Shown: in pieces, positions 16,779-26,320 of the stretch | Layout: every line of letters starts with the position of its first letter | How positions within the stretch are numbered: the stretch's first letter is position 1 | Source: Saprospiraceae bacterium | GTDB lineage: Bacteria > Bacteroidota > Bacteroidia > Chitinophagales > Saprospiraceae | DNA: 46,939 nt | Reading direction: 5' to 3' | Assembly (NCBI GenBank): GCA_020628645.1 | Contig: JAHDES010000049.1 | Location: forward strand, 1-46,939 | Position numbers and translations under genes: made by a program | The notes under the pieces: model-generated | Databases searched by the model: none | Told to the model about the DNA's origin: nothing | Seen by the model: only the letters and a program-made list of their open reading frames with translations

Positions 16779-17291
16779 ATGAGAACTTTAAAACCTTTCT
16801 TTATTTTGACCCTTTTATTTTCTTTTACAACAATTTTCCAATCTTGTTATCAAGATGCGAAAGCAGTTAATAACAATGAAATAAAAGTAGAAAACTTCAA
16901 ATGGCATTCTATTAATGATCTTGCCACTTTACAACAAAAAAATCCTAAAAAAGTCTTGATTGATATTTATACCGATTGGTGCAAATGGTGCAAAGTAATG
17001 GATGAACAAACATTCGGAGATGAAGCCTTGAGAAATTATCTAAAAGAAGAATTCTACCTAATTAAATTAAATGCAGAAGACAAAAATGCAATCCAATTTA
17101 AAGGGAAAGAATACAAATTTGTTGCTTCTGGTAGACGTGGCTATAACACCTTAGCAGCAGAATTATTAGAAGGCAAAATGGCATATCCGTCTTTAGTTGT
17201 CTTAGATAAAGAACTGAACATCTTAGATGTCATGAAAGGCTTTAAAGATGCTACTACTTTGAAAAAGGACTTATCTAAATTACCCTTATAA
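16779..17291 (+). CDS. Thioredoxin-fold (DUF255-like) lipoprotein
   Basis: The 170-residue protein has a lipoprotein signal with Cys23 (IFQSC) and a thioredoxin fold with the redox motif DWCKWCKVM (Cys68 and Cys71) followed by 'TFGDEALRNYLKEEFYLIKLNAED' and 'MAYPSLVVLDKELNIL' with the conserved cis-Pro region. This is the 'thioredoxin family / DUF255' group. It would act on thiols in the periplasm. It follows the LuxR-type regulator in the same direction after 278 bases, and a leader with alternative hairpins precedes it, so it may be separately controlled. Confidence 0.85.
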   Translation: MRTLKPFFILTLLFSFTTIFQSCYQDAKAVNNNEIKVENFKWHSINDLATLQQKNPKKVLIDIYTDWCKWCKVMDEQTFGDEALRNYLKEEFYLIKLNAEDKNAIQFKGKEYKFVASGRRGYNTLAAELLEGKMAYPSLVVLDKELNILDVMKGFKDATTLKKDLSKLPL

Positions 17292-17298
17292 TGATTGA

Positions 17299-17353
17299 AT
17301 AATCCCCATCTTGTCAATTTATCAAATGATTCTATGACTTGTATGGGGATTAT
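17299..17353 (+). terminator. Long-loop inverted repeat between thioredoxin lipoprotein and glpK
   Basis: ATAATCCCCAT (17299-17309) pairs perfectly with ATGGGGATTAT (17343-17353), with a 33-base loop, 8 bases after the upstream stop. It could terminate the upstream transcript or serve in the glpK leader. No long T run follows directly. Confidence 0.45.
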
Positions 17354-17397
17354 ATCTTATACATTTTATATTTTGCACCTTATTGTATCATTAATAA

Positions 17398-18891
<1,494 letters not shown>

Positions 18892-18910
18892 TTCCTGAAA
18901 ATGGCGGTTT

Positions 18911-18950
18911 ATTTCAAATTCAAAAAAACAATGTTTTTTAAATTTGAAAT
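18911..18950 (+). terminator. Terminator of glpK
   Basis: A 17-bp stem with one mismatch (18911-18927 with 18934-18950) and a 6-base loop begins 19 bases after the glpK stop. The left arm ends in six A and the right arm begins with six T. Confidence 0.7.
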
Positions 18951-19043
18951 TAGAAACTTTGATAGGGTAGTGGGTGGTCAAAATAGCAGTATAAATTTTG
19001 AATATATTTAAACAAAAACAATTCTGGTTATGGTTATATAGTA

Positions 19044-19184
19044 ATGGTAGCAAGCCATCCGATGAATTCTGTTATCAAAAATCTCATTATTATCCAATAT
19101 TTTGATGACAAACCTTGGAAAGACATTCACATTTCAAATCCAAGATGGGAGGAGCTTGTTCAAGCAATTCAACAAATGGAATAA
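19044..19184 (+). pseudogene. Short truncated reading frame, possible gene remnant
   Basis: The frame codes for 46 residues from ATG 19044 (or 40 from ATG 19062) and stops at 19182-19184. The segment 'QYFDDKPWKDIHISNPRWEELVQAIQQME' looks like genuine protein and faintly resembles the start of Imm1-type immunity proteins, which have a 'NPTWEDIVxAIxxLDG' motif. Those proteins are over 100 residues, so this would be a truncated copy. After the stop another frame reads 'NGIIVFVQL', which would be consistent with a frameshift. Identity is uncertain. Confidence 0.3.
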
Positions 19185-19187
19185 TAG

Positions 19188-19398
19188 TTTTTGTCCAGCT
19201 TTAGAAACATGCCCAAACAGCACACTGGACGAAGTTTTCCCGACTTGCTGGAATTCCTCCTTCAAAATGTGACAGCCTTTCCTGAACCAAGACACAGAAA
19301 ACGTAAACCGCTGATTATCAATGATGTCCAGATTAGAAACATACCCCGTGAAGAATTGGACGTTCGGTTATTCAGGACAATACAAATATACCTATAAT
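19188..19398. other. GC-richer non-coding remnant with an imperfect internal repeat
   Basis: The base composition changes visibly here. The word TTAGAAACAT appears near 19200 and again near 19334, each followed by CCC within two bases and by TGGACG about 25 bases later. The plus-strand frame 19191-19397 stays open for 68 codons, but starts at TTG and has no family resemblance, so I do not call it a gene. The ends have a weak inverted match around GTCC/GGAC. It may be a degraded mobile element or a gene fragment. Confidence 0.35.
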
Positions 19399-19450
19399 TT
19401 ATGTTATGTTAAGTAAAATTTTGTTTTCTCTTCCCCATTAAGAAATTTAC

Positions 19451-19458
19451 TACATTTG
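19451..19458 (+). promoter_or_regulatory. -7 promoter element for the DUF389 gene
   Basis: TACATTTG fits TAnnTTTG and lies 19 bases before the start codon. The nearest TTG upstream is 27 bases away, more than usual, so the -33 element is unclear. Confidence 0.5.
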
Positions 19459-19477
19459 CGTAGTCAAATAATTTTCT

Positions 19478-20890
19478 ATGGAACCGAACCTAAAAAAACA
19501 AGAAGAAGCAACAAAACAAATCAAAAAAGGTGCTGGAGAGTTACAATCTGGCATAAGAGAATTCTTTTCCGATTTAATGGATCTTCGTGAAGGCTTGGAT
19601 CGTTTTGGAACAATTAAGCGTATCAAGGAAAATATGCGCATGCGTGGCGCGAATGTGTGGACGTTGATGTGTTCGATAATGATTGCTTCTATTGGTCTGG
19701 ATCGAAATTCACAGGCAGTTATTATTGGTGCGATGTTAATCAGTCCTTTGATGTCTCCTATTTTAGGAATTGGTTTGGGTGCTGGAATTAATGATCGAGA
19801 AACGCTTTGGGTGTCCGCTAAGCATTTTCTAATATCGATAATTATCGCACTGATAACCAGTACGTTATATTTTTTAGCTACCCCTTTTGGAGGGGCAACC
19901 GAAGAGATAATTGGTCGTATCCAGCCTACCCTACTCGACGTTGGTATTGCTTTTTTTGGTGGTTTAGCGGGAATTATCTCTACTTCGAGGAAAGACATCT
20001 CTAACGCTATACCAGGTGTAGCTATTGCCACAGCCTTAATGCCTCCTTTATGTGTGACAGGATTTGGTATTGCTAAATTGCTGAAAGTTGGATATTCGTT
20101 TGAAGGTTATGAAACGGTTGAGGTGATTCAAAATTCTTTTTATTTATTTTTCTTGAACGCCATTTTTGTTGCTCTTGCGACCTATCTTATTATTAGGTTT
20201 TTACGATTTCCATATAAAGATTTTGCTACGCCTTTAGAACGAAGACGAAATCAAATTTTTATTCTTATTGTTGGTGCCTTATTGATTATTCCAAGTGTCA
20301 ATTTATTACGTGGAGTAGTCGCTGATATTCAATCTGAACAAGCCATAAAACGATTTGTAGAAGATAATTTCGATGATGCAATGGCTGAAACCGAAAAAAC
20401 CTTTCAATCGGACACTTTTGATGTGAAAGTATTTTTATTTGATCCTATTACAGATGAAGATGAAATTGCCTATAAAAAAGAATTGACCAAAATAGTTCCT
20501 AATTGTAAGATCAATTTTATCAAAACAGAGATCCCTGATATCAACGCCTTAGGAAATTCAATTAAGGAAGAAGTTTTACAAACCATTAAAGCTCAAAAAG
20601 TCATTCAAAATGAAAAAGACAAACGAATTTCTGATTTACAGGCACAAATTGATAGTTTGAATAGTAAACCTCTTTTAGAAAAACAAATTGAATCCGAAAT
20701 CCAATTACTTTTTCCTGAAATTACCGCATTAGACTTTTATTTCCCCGATACTACTCGAACACATGACAACACTCCCCTACTCTTAATTGAATGGAAGGAT
20801 AAACGAAATCGAAATAAAGAAAATGAGCGTATTAGAAATTATGTAAAAGAACGATCGAAATGTGAAAATTTGGAAGTAGTAATGAAATAA
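19478..20890 (+). CDS. DUF389 family membrane protein with coiled-coil C-terminal extension
   Basis: The 470-residue protein has a hydrophilic helical N-terminus, then a DUF389 membrane domain (about 58-285) with the family-typical 'MIASIGLDRNSQAVIIGAMLISPLMSPILGIGLG' region, shown only as landmarks: 'AVIIGAMLISPLMSPI' and 'ISNAIPGVAIATALMPPLCVTG'. About six helices follow to residue 285. The last ~180 residues are soluble, with a coiled-coil at about 375-400 ('DKRISDLQAQIDSLNSK') and a beta-alpha segment after it. DUF389 proteins are uncharacterised. It appears to be a single-gene unit. Confidence 0.85.
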   Translation: MEPNLKKQEEATKQIKKGAGELQSGIREFFSDLMDLREGLDRFGTIKRIKENMRMRGANVWTLMCSIMIASIGLDRNSQAVIIGAMLISPLMSPILGIGLGAGINDRETLWVSAKHFLISIIIALITSTLYFLATPFGGATEEIIGRIQPTLLDVGIAFFGGLAGIISTSRKDISNAIPGVAIATALMPPLCVTGFGIAKLLKVGYSFEGYETVEVIQNSFYLFFLNAIFVALATYLIIRFLRFPYKDFATPLERRRNQIFILIVGALLIIPSVNLLRGVVADIQSEQAIKRFVEDNFDDAMAETEKTFQSDTFDVKVFLFDPITDEDEIAYKKELTKIVPNCKINFIKTEIPDINALGNSIKEEVLQTIKAQKVIQNEKDKRISDLQAQIDSLNSKPLLEKQIESEIQLLFPEITALDFYFPDTTRTHDNTPLLLIEWKDKRNRNKENERIRNYVKERSKCENLEVVMK

Positions 20891-20901
20891 GTTATTTCAT
20901 T
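20879..20901 (+). terminator. AT-rich hairpin over the DUF389 gene stop codon
   Basis: TAATGAAATAA and TTATTTCATTA form an 11-bp inverted repeat around the stop codon with a minimal spacer. It is very AT-rich and may be a weak terminator or an mRNA 3' stabiliser. Confidence 0.35.
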
Positions 20902-21111
20902 ATATGATAAACAAACGTCATTTGTAATGTTTTCGTTCTAATCATTCTGATTTGTATTCATTATTTTTTACATTACAATTCTACATTAATTTTAACTCAG
21001 GTTTATACTTAAGTTAATTCTCTCCTGCAATAGATAACTATCCAGCATTGGGTAGGCTATACTCCTTATTTTTTTAATTCTATTACTAACCTTACAAAAA
21101 TACGTTTAAGT

Positions 21112-23550
21112 ATGAAAAAAACAATTTTACAACTTTTTTGCTTGTTTAGTCTTTTAATTCTGAGCTTAACAGCAATAGCACAGCCAACTAATGATGATTG
21201 CTCTAATGCTATTCCTCTTGAGATTGCTGCTGATGAAGCTTCTTTACAAATGATAGATGGTGATACACGAAATACAGTGGATGCCACAATGGTTGCAGAT
21301 GCCCCTTGGGTATGTTCAGCTAGTTGGTATGCAGATGATGTATGGTATACCGTGACATTAGGCGATGAAGTACCTGCTAATGGTATAACGATAAGAGTGG
21401 CTTTTGATCAAGCTGGCAATCCTGATGATGTTATTGGCATTGGAATGGCTCTTTATTATGAAGGATGTAATGCAGAAAATTTCCCATTTGTTTGTTATTC
21501 TAATCGACCGGGTCGAACGGAGTCTCGCATTAATGAGCCTTGTATGGCGCCCAATCAGACTTTTTTGTTACGAATTTTTTCTTCTGGCTCACCTCTGAAT
21601 GACGCAGGTACATTCCGAATTGGAGTTTATGAAACTCCAGAAGAACCGAGTACAGATAATATCTTATGGTCTGGTGGACAATTTGATGGCGGACTAGATG
21701 GTTGGACAACCTTTGACTCTATTTGTACCAATGATACTCAAGAAGCACTTTGGACGTGGAATACAGTTGGGATCGCATTTGGAGGTTCTTGTGGTATAGG
21801 TACAATTACCTCAAATAGTAATTGTAATGGAGCAATGGTTTTTGCATCAGATGCACTTGATAATCCAGATGGAGGCCCCTGTGGCGGAGGTGGTGGAGAA
21901 TGCCCTGCTCCTCAATATGGTGAATTGATTTCTCCTTTGATTGATATTAGTGCTTATGATGTGGATGGTATTTCTTTAAAATTTGAACAATCGCTTCGAC
22001 AATTTGGAAGCTCCTATTTTGTAGCATGGTCTATTGATGAAGGGCTAACTTGGGAGCGTAAACAGATCAATATTGATGTGCCTGCAAATGCAGGAGCAAA
22101 CAGAGTAGAACGAGTTTTTCTACCTGGTGTAGCTGGAAATGAGTCACTTCAAATAAAATTTGAACACAATGCCAATTATTATTATTGGATCATTGATGAT
22201 GTTGAATTAGTGGAAACTCCAGCCCATGATATGAGTGTGAATCCTTTCTTTGCTATTCCTAACTATGAATCTATTCCTGCATCTCAAGTAGAACCCATTT
22301 ATTTCTTAGCCGATATACAAAATAGAGGAGCTTTCGATCAAGAAGACGTAAACCTGAATATTTTGATCGTAAACAATACAGATGGCTCAGAAGTGTATGC
22401 AGCAGATTTGAATTATGGAACAATAACTGCAGATTCTACTGCTGAAAACATCCCCTTTGCAGATTCTTGGACTCCTCCTGCAATTCCGGGAACATATCGA
22501 GGTACTTATACTATAACTACTTCCTCAAACGATCCAGAATTTAATCTACTAGATAATACTCGTTCTTTTACCTTTAATGTTATTGAGGAAGAAGGCGTAT
22601 TTTCTAAATCAGGAGAGGGCGAAGGTACAGGTTCTTTAGGCATAAATCCAGCCTTATGGGACACGGGTGCGCCTCGCTCCTATGGAATGGGTAATTTTTT
22701 CCATATTGAAAAAGGCACTACTACCCTTGGAGAACAATTATATTGTAATTCTATCCTTTTTGCAATGGATAATCCAGAAGATGTAATTGATGAAGAATTA
22801 ACCATTTGGTTGTATAAATGGACAGATGCCAATACAGACGCTGTAGCTCAAGAAAGTGAATTAATTCCTTCTGGAGTAACTACCTATAGAATTACAGCTG
22901 AAGATGTTTCGCAAGAAGAAATTCAAGTAGCTATTGCTAACTTTACAGACCTCATGCCCGGTGTTGCATTAGAAGACAATACAGACTATATCGCAATGGT
23001 TCAATATATTGCTCCTAATCCAATTCTCGATTTACGCTTGTCCTCTAGTACTGCACGGGATTATGGTGCGCAGCGATACATGCAGCGACCTACCACTGCT
23101 GCTACGAATCCAGGACTTGGAGTGGGTAACCCTAGATATACTACTATTTTTGGAAATCCGCCAGATGGTGAATTTTCTTCTGGTGTAGAATATAGTACAA
23201 ATTCATTTGGAGGAAATACCGTTCCTATTATCAAAATGAATATCTCTACCAATCCAGTATATGATACAACAACGACTACCAATAATTTAGGAATTATTAA
23301 TTTAGTTACAATATATCCTAATCCTAGTAATGATATCCTTCAAGTCGAAGTAGAATTAACAAAAACATCCAAAAATGCTGCTATTAGAATTTTTGATGTA
23401 AATGGAAATGAAATTTCCATAAAACGAATTCAAAATTTGAAAAATCAACTATTCAGATATGATGTCAGCAATTTCGCTAATGGTACGTACTTTCTTAATG
23501 TACTTACAGATGATGGTGTAAAAGTAGAAAAATTCATTGTTCAACATTAA
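21112..23550 (+). CDS. Large secreted protein with T9SS sorting domain
   Basis: The 812-residue protein has a signal peptide ending ...LTAIAQ, then 'PTNDDCSNAIPLEI', a motif seen at the start of many T9SS cargo proteins. A jelly-roll/MAM-like region at about 270-375 ends in 'YYYWIIDDVELVE', and a CARDB-like beta domain follows at about 385-490. The end (about 730-812) is a type IX sorting domain: 'VTIYPNPSNDILQVEVEL', 'YDVSNFANGTYFLNV', 'KVEKFIVQH'. It should be exported to the surface. No catalytic motif is visible; an adhesin-like or matrix role is an inference. Confidence 0.82.
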   Translation: MKKTILQLFCLFSLLILSLTAIAQPTNDDCSNAIPLEIAADEASLQMIDGDTRNTVDATMVADAPWVCSASWYADDVWYTVTLGDEVPANGITIRVAFDQAGNPDDVIGIGMALYYEGCNAENFPFVCYSNRPGRTESRINEPCMAPNQTFLLRIFSSGSPLNDAGTFRIGVYETPEEPSTDNILWSGGQFDGGLDGWTTFDSICTNDTQEALWTWNTVGIAFGGSCGIGTITSNSNCNGAMVFASDALDNPDGGPCGGGGGECPAPQYGELISPLIDISAYDVDGISLKFEQSLRQFGSSYFVAWSIDEGLTWERKQINIDVPANAGANRVERVFLPGVAGNESLQIKFEHNANYYYWIIDDVELVETPAHDMSVNPFFAIPNYESIPASQVEPIYFLADIQNRGAFDQEDVNLNILIVNNTDGSEVYAADLNYGTITADSTAENIPFADSWTPPAIPGTYRGTYTITTSSNDPEFNLLDNTRSFTFNVIEEEGVFSKSGEGEGTGSLGINPALWDTGAPRSYGMGNFFHIEKGTTTLGEQLYCNSILFAMDNPEDVIDEELTIWLYKWTDANTDAVAQESELIPSGVTTYRITAEDVSQEEIQVAIANFTDLMPGVALEDNTDYIAMVQYIAPNPILDLRLSSSTARDYGAQRYMQRPTTAATNPGLGVGNPRYTTIFGNPPDGEFSSGVEYSTNSFGGNTVPIIKMNISTNPVYDTTTTTNNLGIINLVTIYPNPSNDILQVEVELTKTSKNAAIRIFDVNGNEISIKRIQNLKNQLFRYDVSNFANGTYFLNVLTDDGVKVEKFIVQH

Positions 23551-23576
23551 TAAGTAATAAGCTAGCTTACTTATTA
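23548..23576 (+). terminator. Hairpin at the end of the T9SS cargo gene
   Basis: TAATAAGTAA and TTACTTATTA form a perfect 10-bp stem with a 9-base loop starting at the stop codon. A second, more typical terminator follows at 23602. Confidence 0.45.
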
Positions 23577-23601
23577 GCTGAACCATAAAAAAATTAATAT
23601 C

Positions 23602-23641
23602 AAAAGGGTCATTTCAAAATAATTTGGAGTGACTCTTTTTT
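23602..23641 (+). terminator. Intrinsic terminator after the T9SS cargo gene
   Basis: AAAAGGGTCA (23602-23611) pairs with TGACTCTTTT (23630-23639) with one G-T pair, and the right arm runs into a T tract. It lies 52 bases after the stop. Confidence 0.7.
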
Positions 23642-23880
23642 ATATTAAGAATTGAAGCTACATTAGTTGATGCAATTTTAAAACCGTACAAAAATAAATT
23701 CTACAATATGAATAGCTTAAACCACGAATGCACGAATTTTTAGCGAATATTACTCGAATCCTTTTTTTTAAGAAGCGTTCATATATGACTTTTATAAAAT
23801 TTTATCGGTTAAGTAAAAAACTGTATGGCTTCAAGGATGCAATCTAAAGGACATTATCAATGTTGTATAATTAATCATGT
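23642..23880. other. Gap before the flavoprotein gene, with CGAAT array
   Basis: No gene is seen. The only structure is four CGAAT words at 23725, 23733, 23744 and 23755, spaced 8, 11 and 11 bases, followed by a T/A-rich run. Similar 'CACGAAT' repeats occur in intergenic DNA of some Bacteroidota; their role is not known to me. Confidence 0.4.
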
Positions 23881-25092
23881 ATGAAAGTAGCAATAATAGG
23901 TGGAGGTGCAGCAGGTTTTTTTGCAGCAATACAAGTAAAAGAGAATTTTCCAACATCCAGTGTCACCATTTTTGAAAAATCAAAAAAAGTACTAGCCAAA
24001 GTTAAAATTTCGGGTGGAGGTCGTTGTAATGTCACCAATGGAACGACTTCCATTAAGGAATTATCTAGCGCGTATCCAAGAGGAGGTAAACAACTCAAAA
24101 AAGCCTTTCAAATTTTCAATACAAAACATTGCATGGAATGGTTTGAAGAAAGAGGAGTACCTTTAACCATCCAAGAAGATCAATGTGTTTTTCCTGTATC
24201 CCAATCATCTCAAAGTATTATTGATTGTTTTCAAAAGGAAGTAAAACGCCTAAATATTCAAGTTAAAACAAGTACTGCTGTACAAAAAATAGAATCGCTC
24301 CATAATAATCAATTGAAACTTTATTTTAAGGATCAAAACATCCTCACTTTTGATAAAGTAATTGTTGCTACAGGAGGTTCTCCAAAACGAACTGGCTTAG
24401 AATGGCTGGAAGCCTTAGGGCATCAAATAATTAATCCTGTTCCTTCGCTTTTTACATTTAATATGCCCAATGAATCTATTACACAACTAATGGGTGTGGT
24501 AGTTGAAAAAACTAGAACAAGTATTCAAGGCACTAAATTACAAGGAGATGGTCCCTTATTAATTACCCATTGGGGAATGAGTGGGCCAGCTATTTTAAAA
24601 TTATCTGCCTTTGGTGCGCGTATTCTAAATGATTGCAATTATGAATTTAACGTGCAAATTAATTGGGTCAATGAAGTTGTTTTTGATAAAGTGGTACATG
24701 AATTGAGATCTATAGTACGTTCACAGTCTAAAAAAATGCTTTCGAATTATCGTCCTTATCTCCTACCTGATCGTTTATGGAAATTTTTATTAAATCGTAG
24801 TCAACTTGCTCCTGAGAAACGTTGGGGAGAATTAGGTAAAACTGGAATAAATAAACTAGCAAGTATATTATGTAATGATGTATACGCTGTTAAGGGAAAA
24901 ACGACCTTTAAAGAAGAATTTGTAACGGCAGGCGGCGTTAGCCTTGAAAGTATCAATTTTAAAACAATGCAATCTAGAGTTTGTAAAAATCTATATTTTG
25001 CAGGAGAAGTGATGGATGTAGATGGAATTACGGGAGGGTATAATTTTCAAGCAGCTTGGACAACAGCTTTTATCGCGGGTCAATTAAAATAA
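23881..25092 (+). CDS. HI0933/YhiN-type FAD-dependent flavoprotein
   Basis: The 403-residue protein has an N-terminal FAD-binding Rossmann motif (AIIGGGAAGFFAAI, residues 3-16), the family-specific 'KVKISGGGRCNVTN' at about 40-53, and a C-terminal 'FAGEVMDVDGITGGYNFQAAWTTAFIAGQ' that closes the FAD site, cited here in parts: 'LYFAGEVMDVDG' and 'GGYNFQAAW'. This is the HI0933 family of NAD(P)/FAD-dependent oxidoreductases, of unknown substrate. The methyltransferase follows on the same strand after 42 bases, suggesting a two-gene transcript. Confidence 0.88.
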   Translation: MKVAIIGGGAAGFFAAIQVKENFPTSSVTIFEKSKKVLAKVKISGGGRCNVTNGTTSIKELSSAYPRGGKQLKKAFQIFNTKHCMEWFEERGVPLTIQEDQCVFPVSQSSQSIIDCFQKEVKRLNIQVKTSTAVQKIESLHNNQLKLYFKDQNILTFDKVIVATGGSPKRTGLEWLEALGHQIINPVPSLFTFNMPNESITQLMGVVVEKTRTSIQGTKLQGDGPLLITHWGMSGPAILKLSAFGARILNDCNYEFNVQINWVNEVVFDKVVHELRSIVRSQSKKMLSNYRPYLLPDRLWKFLLNRSQLAPEKRWGELGKTGINKLASILCNDVYAVKGKTTFKEEFVTAGGVSLESINFKTMQSRVCKNLYFAGEVMDVDGITGGYNFQAAWTTAFIAGQLK

Positions 25093-25134
25093 AACACAAT
25101 TACCTTTATAGTTGAACAATACAATAAACTGCAA

Positions 25135-25863
25135 ATGAATATAGATCAACTAAGGCACCATTGGAATAAACTAGGAGAAGAAGATGCTTATTGGGCAGTT
25201 TTGACTGAACCGAGTAAAATTAATAATAAGTGGGATGTACAACATTTTTATCAAACAGGTAGAAATGAACTTCACCAGATTTTCCAAACTATAGGACTTC
25301 AAGATTATATCCATACAGGGCATGTCCTTGATTTTGGTTGTGGCCCTGGACGATTGACTCAAGCGTTTTGTCGTCAATTTGAACAAGTGACAGGTGTAGA
25401 TATTTCGAGTTCCATGATTGAAAAAGCTAAAGCGTACAATCAATACCCTGATAAATGCACTTATTTTACCAATCCTAAAAATAATCTTCATCAATTTCAA
25501 GATGAATCGTTTGATCTCGTTTTTTCTTATATTACACTTCAACATATTCGACCTGTATACATTTGGGACTATCTAAAAGAATTTTTACGCCTAAGCAAAA
25601 AAGGAAAATTTCTTTTATTTAATTTACCAAGTACTCCCCCACTTTATTATCGTATTTTGGTAAAAATTATAGGTTTTAGAGGGTTAAATATCCTGCGGCA
25701 GCTCTATTTTAGAAAAAAATGGATCATTGAAATGCACTGGATTAATCGTTCTATTTTAGAAAAACAAATTGAAGCTTGGGGTGGAAAAATTGTCAAAATT
25801 CAGGCAGATCAAAGTGTTGGTGAATCATGGGAAAGCTATTTTTATTTGGTAGAAAAAATTTAG
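25135..25863 (+). CDS. Class I SAM-dependent methyltransferase
   Basis: The 242-residue protein has the Rossmann-like methyltransferase core: motif I 'VLDFGCGPGRLTQAF' (about 63-77), motif II ending 'VTGVDISSSMIEKAKAY', and 'FDLVFSYITLQHI' (about 126-138) as motif IV. The remainder is a C-terminal helical and beta region with basic residues. It resembles ubiquinone/menaquinone-type or small-molecule methyltransferases, but the acceptor cannot be read. It probably shares a transcript with the flavoprotein upstream. Confidence 0.88.
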   Translation: MNIDQLRHHWNKLGEEDAYWAVLTEPSKINNKWDVQHFYQTGRNELHQIFQTIGLQDYIHTGHVLDFGCGPGRLTQAFCRQFEQVTGVDISSSMIEKAKAYNQYPDKCTYFTNPKNNLHQFQDESFDLVFSYITLQHIRPVYIWDYLKEFLRLSKKGKFLLFNLPSTPPLYYRILVKIIGFRGLNILRQLYFRKKWIIEMHWINRSILEKQIEAWGGKIVKIQADQSVGESWESYFYLVEKI

Positions 25864-25979
25864 AAGACTACATCCTCTACGAAATGTTGGCGAAAAAGTG
25901 ATTGGGCATATTCGTTTAAAATAGAAAGAAATGGATCTTTTTTAAAGGATGATGAGAAGATATACTTGACATGTATCAT
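25860..25979 (-). CDS. Possible small protein of unknown function
   Basis: This 39-codon frame (MIHVKYIFSSSFKKDPFL...VEDVVF) overlaps the methyltransferase stop by four bases on the opposite strand. The residues look protein-like, with ordinary codon use, and the frame stays open 9 codons further upstream of the ATG. No family is recognised. It could be a small gene or the tail of a lost gene. Confidence 0.25.
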   Translation of the reverse strand: MIHVKYIFSSSFKKDPFLSILNEYAQSLFRQHFVEDVVF

Positions 25980-26320
25980 GTTTTTTTGAAAATGAATCTT
26001 TTTTATTCACTTATTTGCAAAAAATAGAAGGTAAGGTGATATGCATTATTGCATAACTAAGAATTTATCCAAATCTTACAAATTTCAAAAAACATAATAT
26101 TTTATATGATGAAATTTTTATATTCATTAAAAAAATGTTAAATTGAAGCTATTCCAGTACAAATTGAGGTCAATCTCCGTCATAATAATACATTGACAAT
26201 TATCGTACTATACTCCTTCCTTTCAAAACATCTCTGAGAAAATGAACACACTCACAAGTGGAGTGCATTTTATAATAATTAATAACAAACAACTGTAGTT
26301 AACCGATTCGACGAACATAC
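25980..26320. other. Gap upstream of the GH3/beta-lactamase-fold gene
   Basis: AT-rich sequence without a supported gene. It includes a weak hairpin CACTC/GAGTG at 26249-26265. No clear promoter of the TAnnTTTG type was found. Confidence 0.4.

Larger units (their letters stand above)
18951..19477. other. Decayed sequence between glpK and the DUF389 gene
   Basis: This gap holds a short truncated reading frame (19044-19184), a stretch of visibly higher GC (about 19188-19398) with an imperfect repeat, and the promoter element of the next gene. It reads as remnants of lost or transferred genes rather than an ordinary intergenic region. Confidence 0.5.

Noticed and set aside
19191-19397. 68-codon frame as a real gene
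   Set aside because: Starts at TTG, has no recognised family, and lies in a remnant-like GC-richer patch; better treated as decayed DNA.
19450-20031. 193-codon minus-strand frame within the DUF389 gene
   Set aside because: Antisense shadow of a clear membrane protein with no features of its own.
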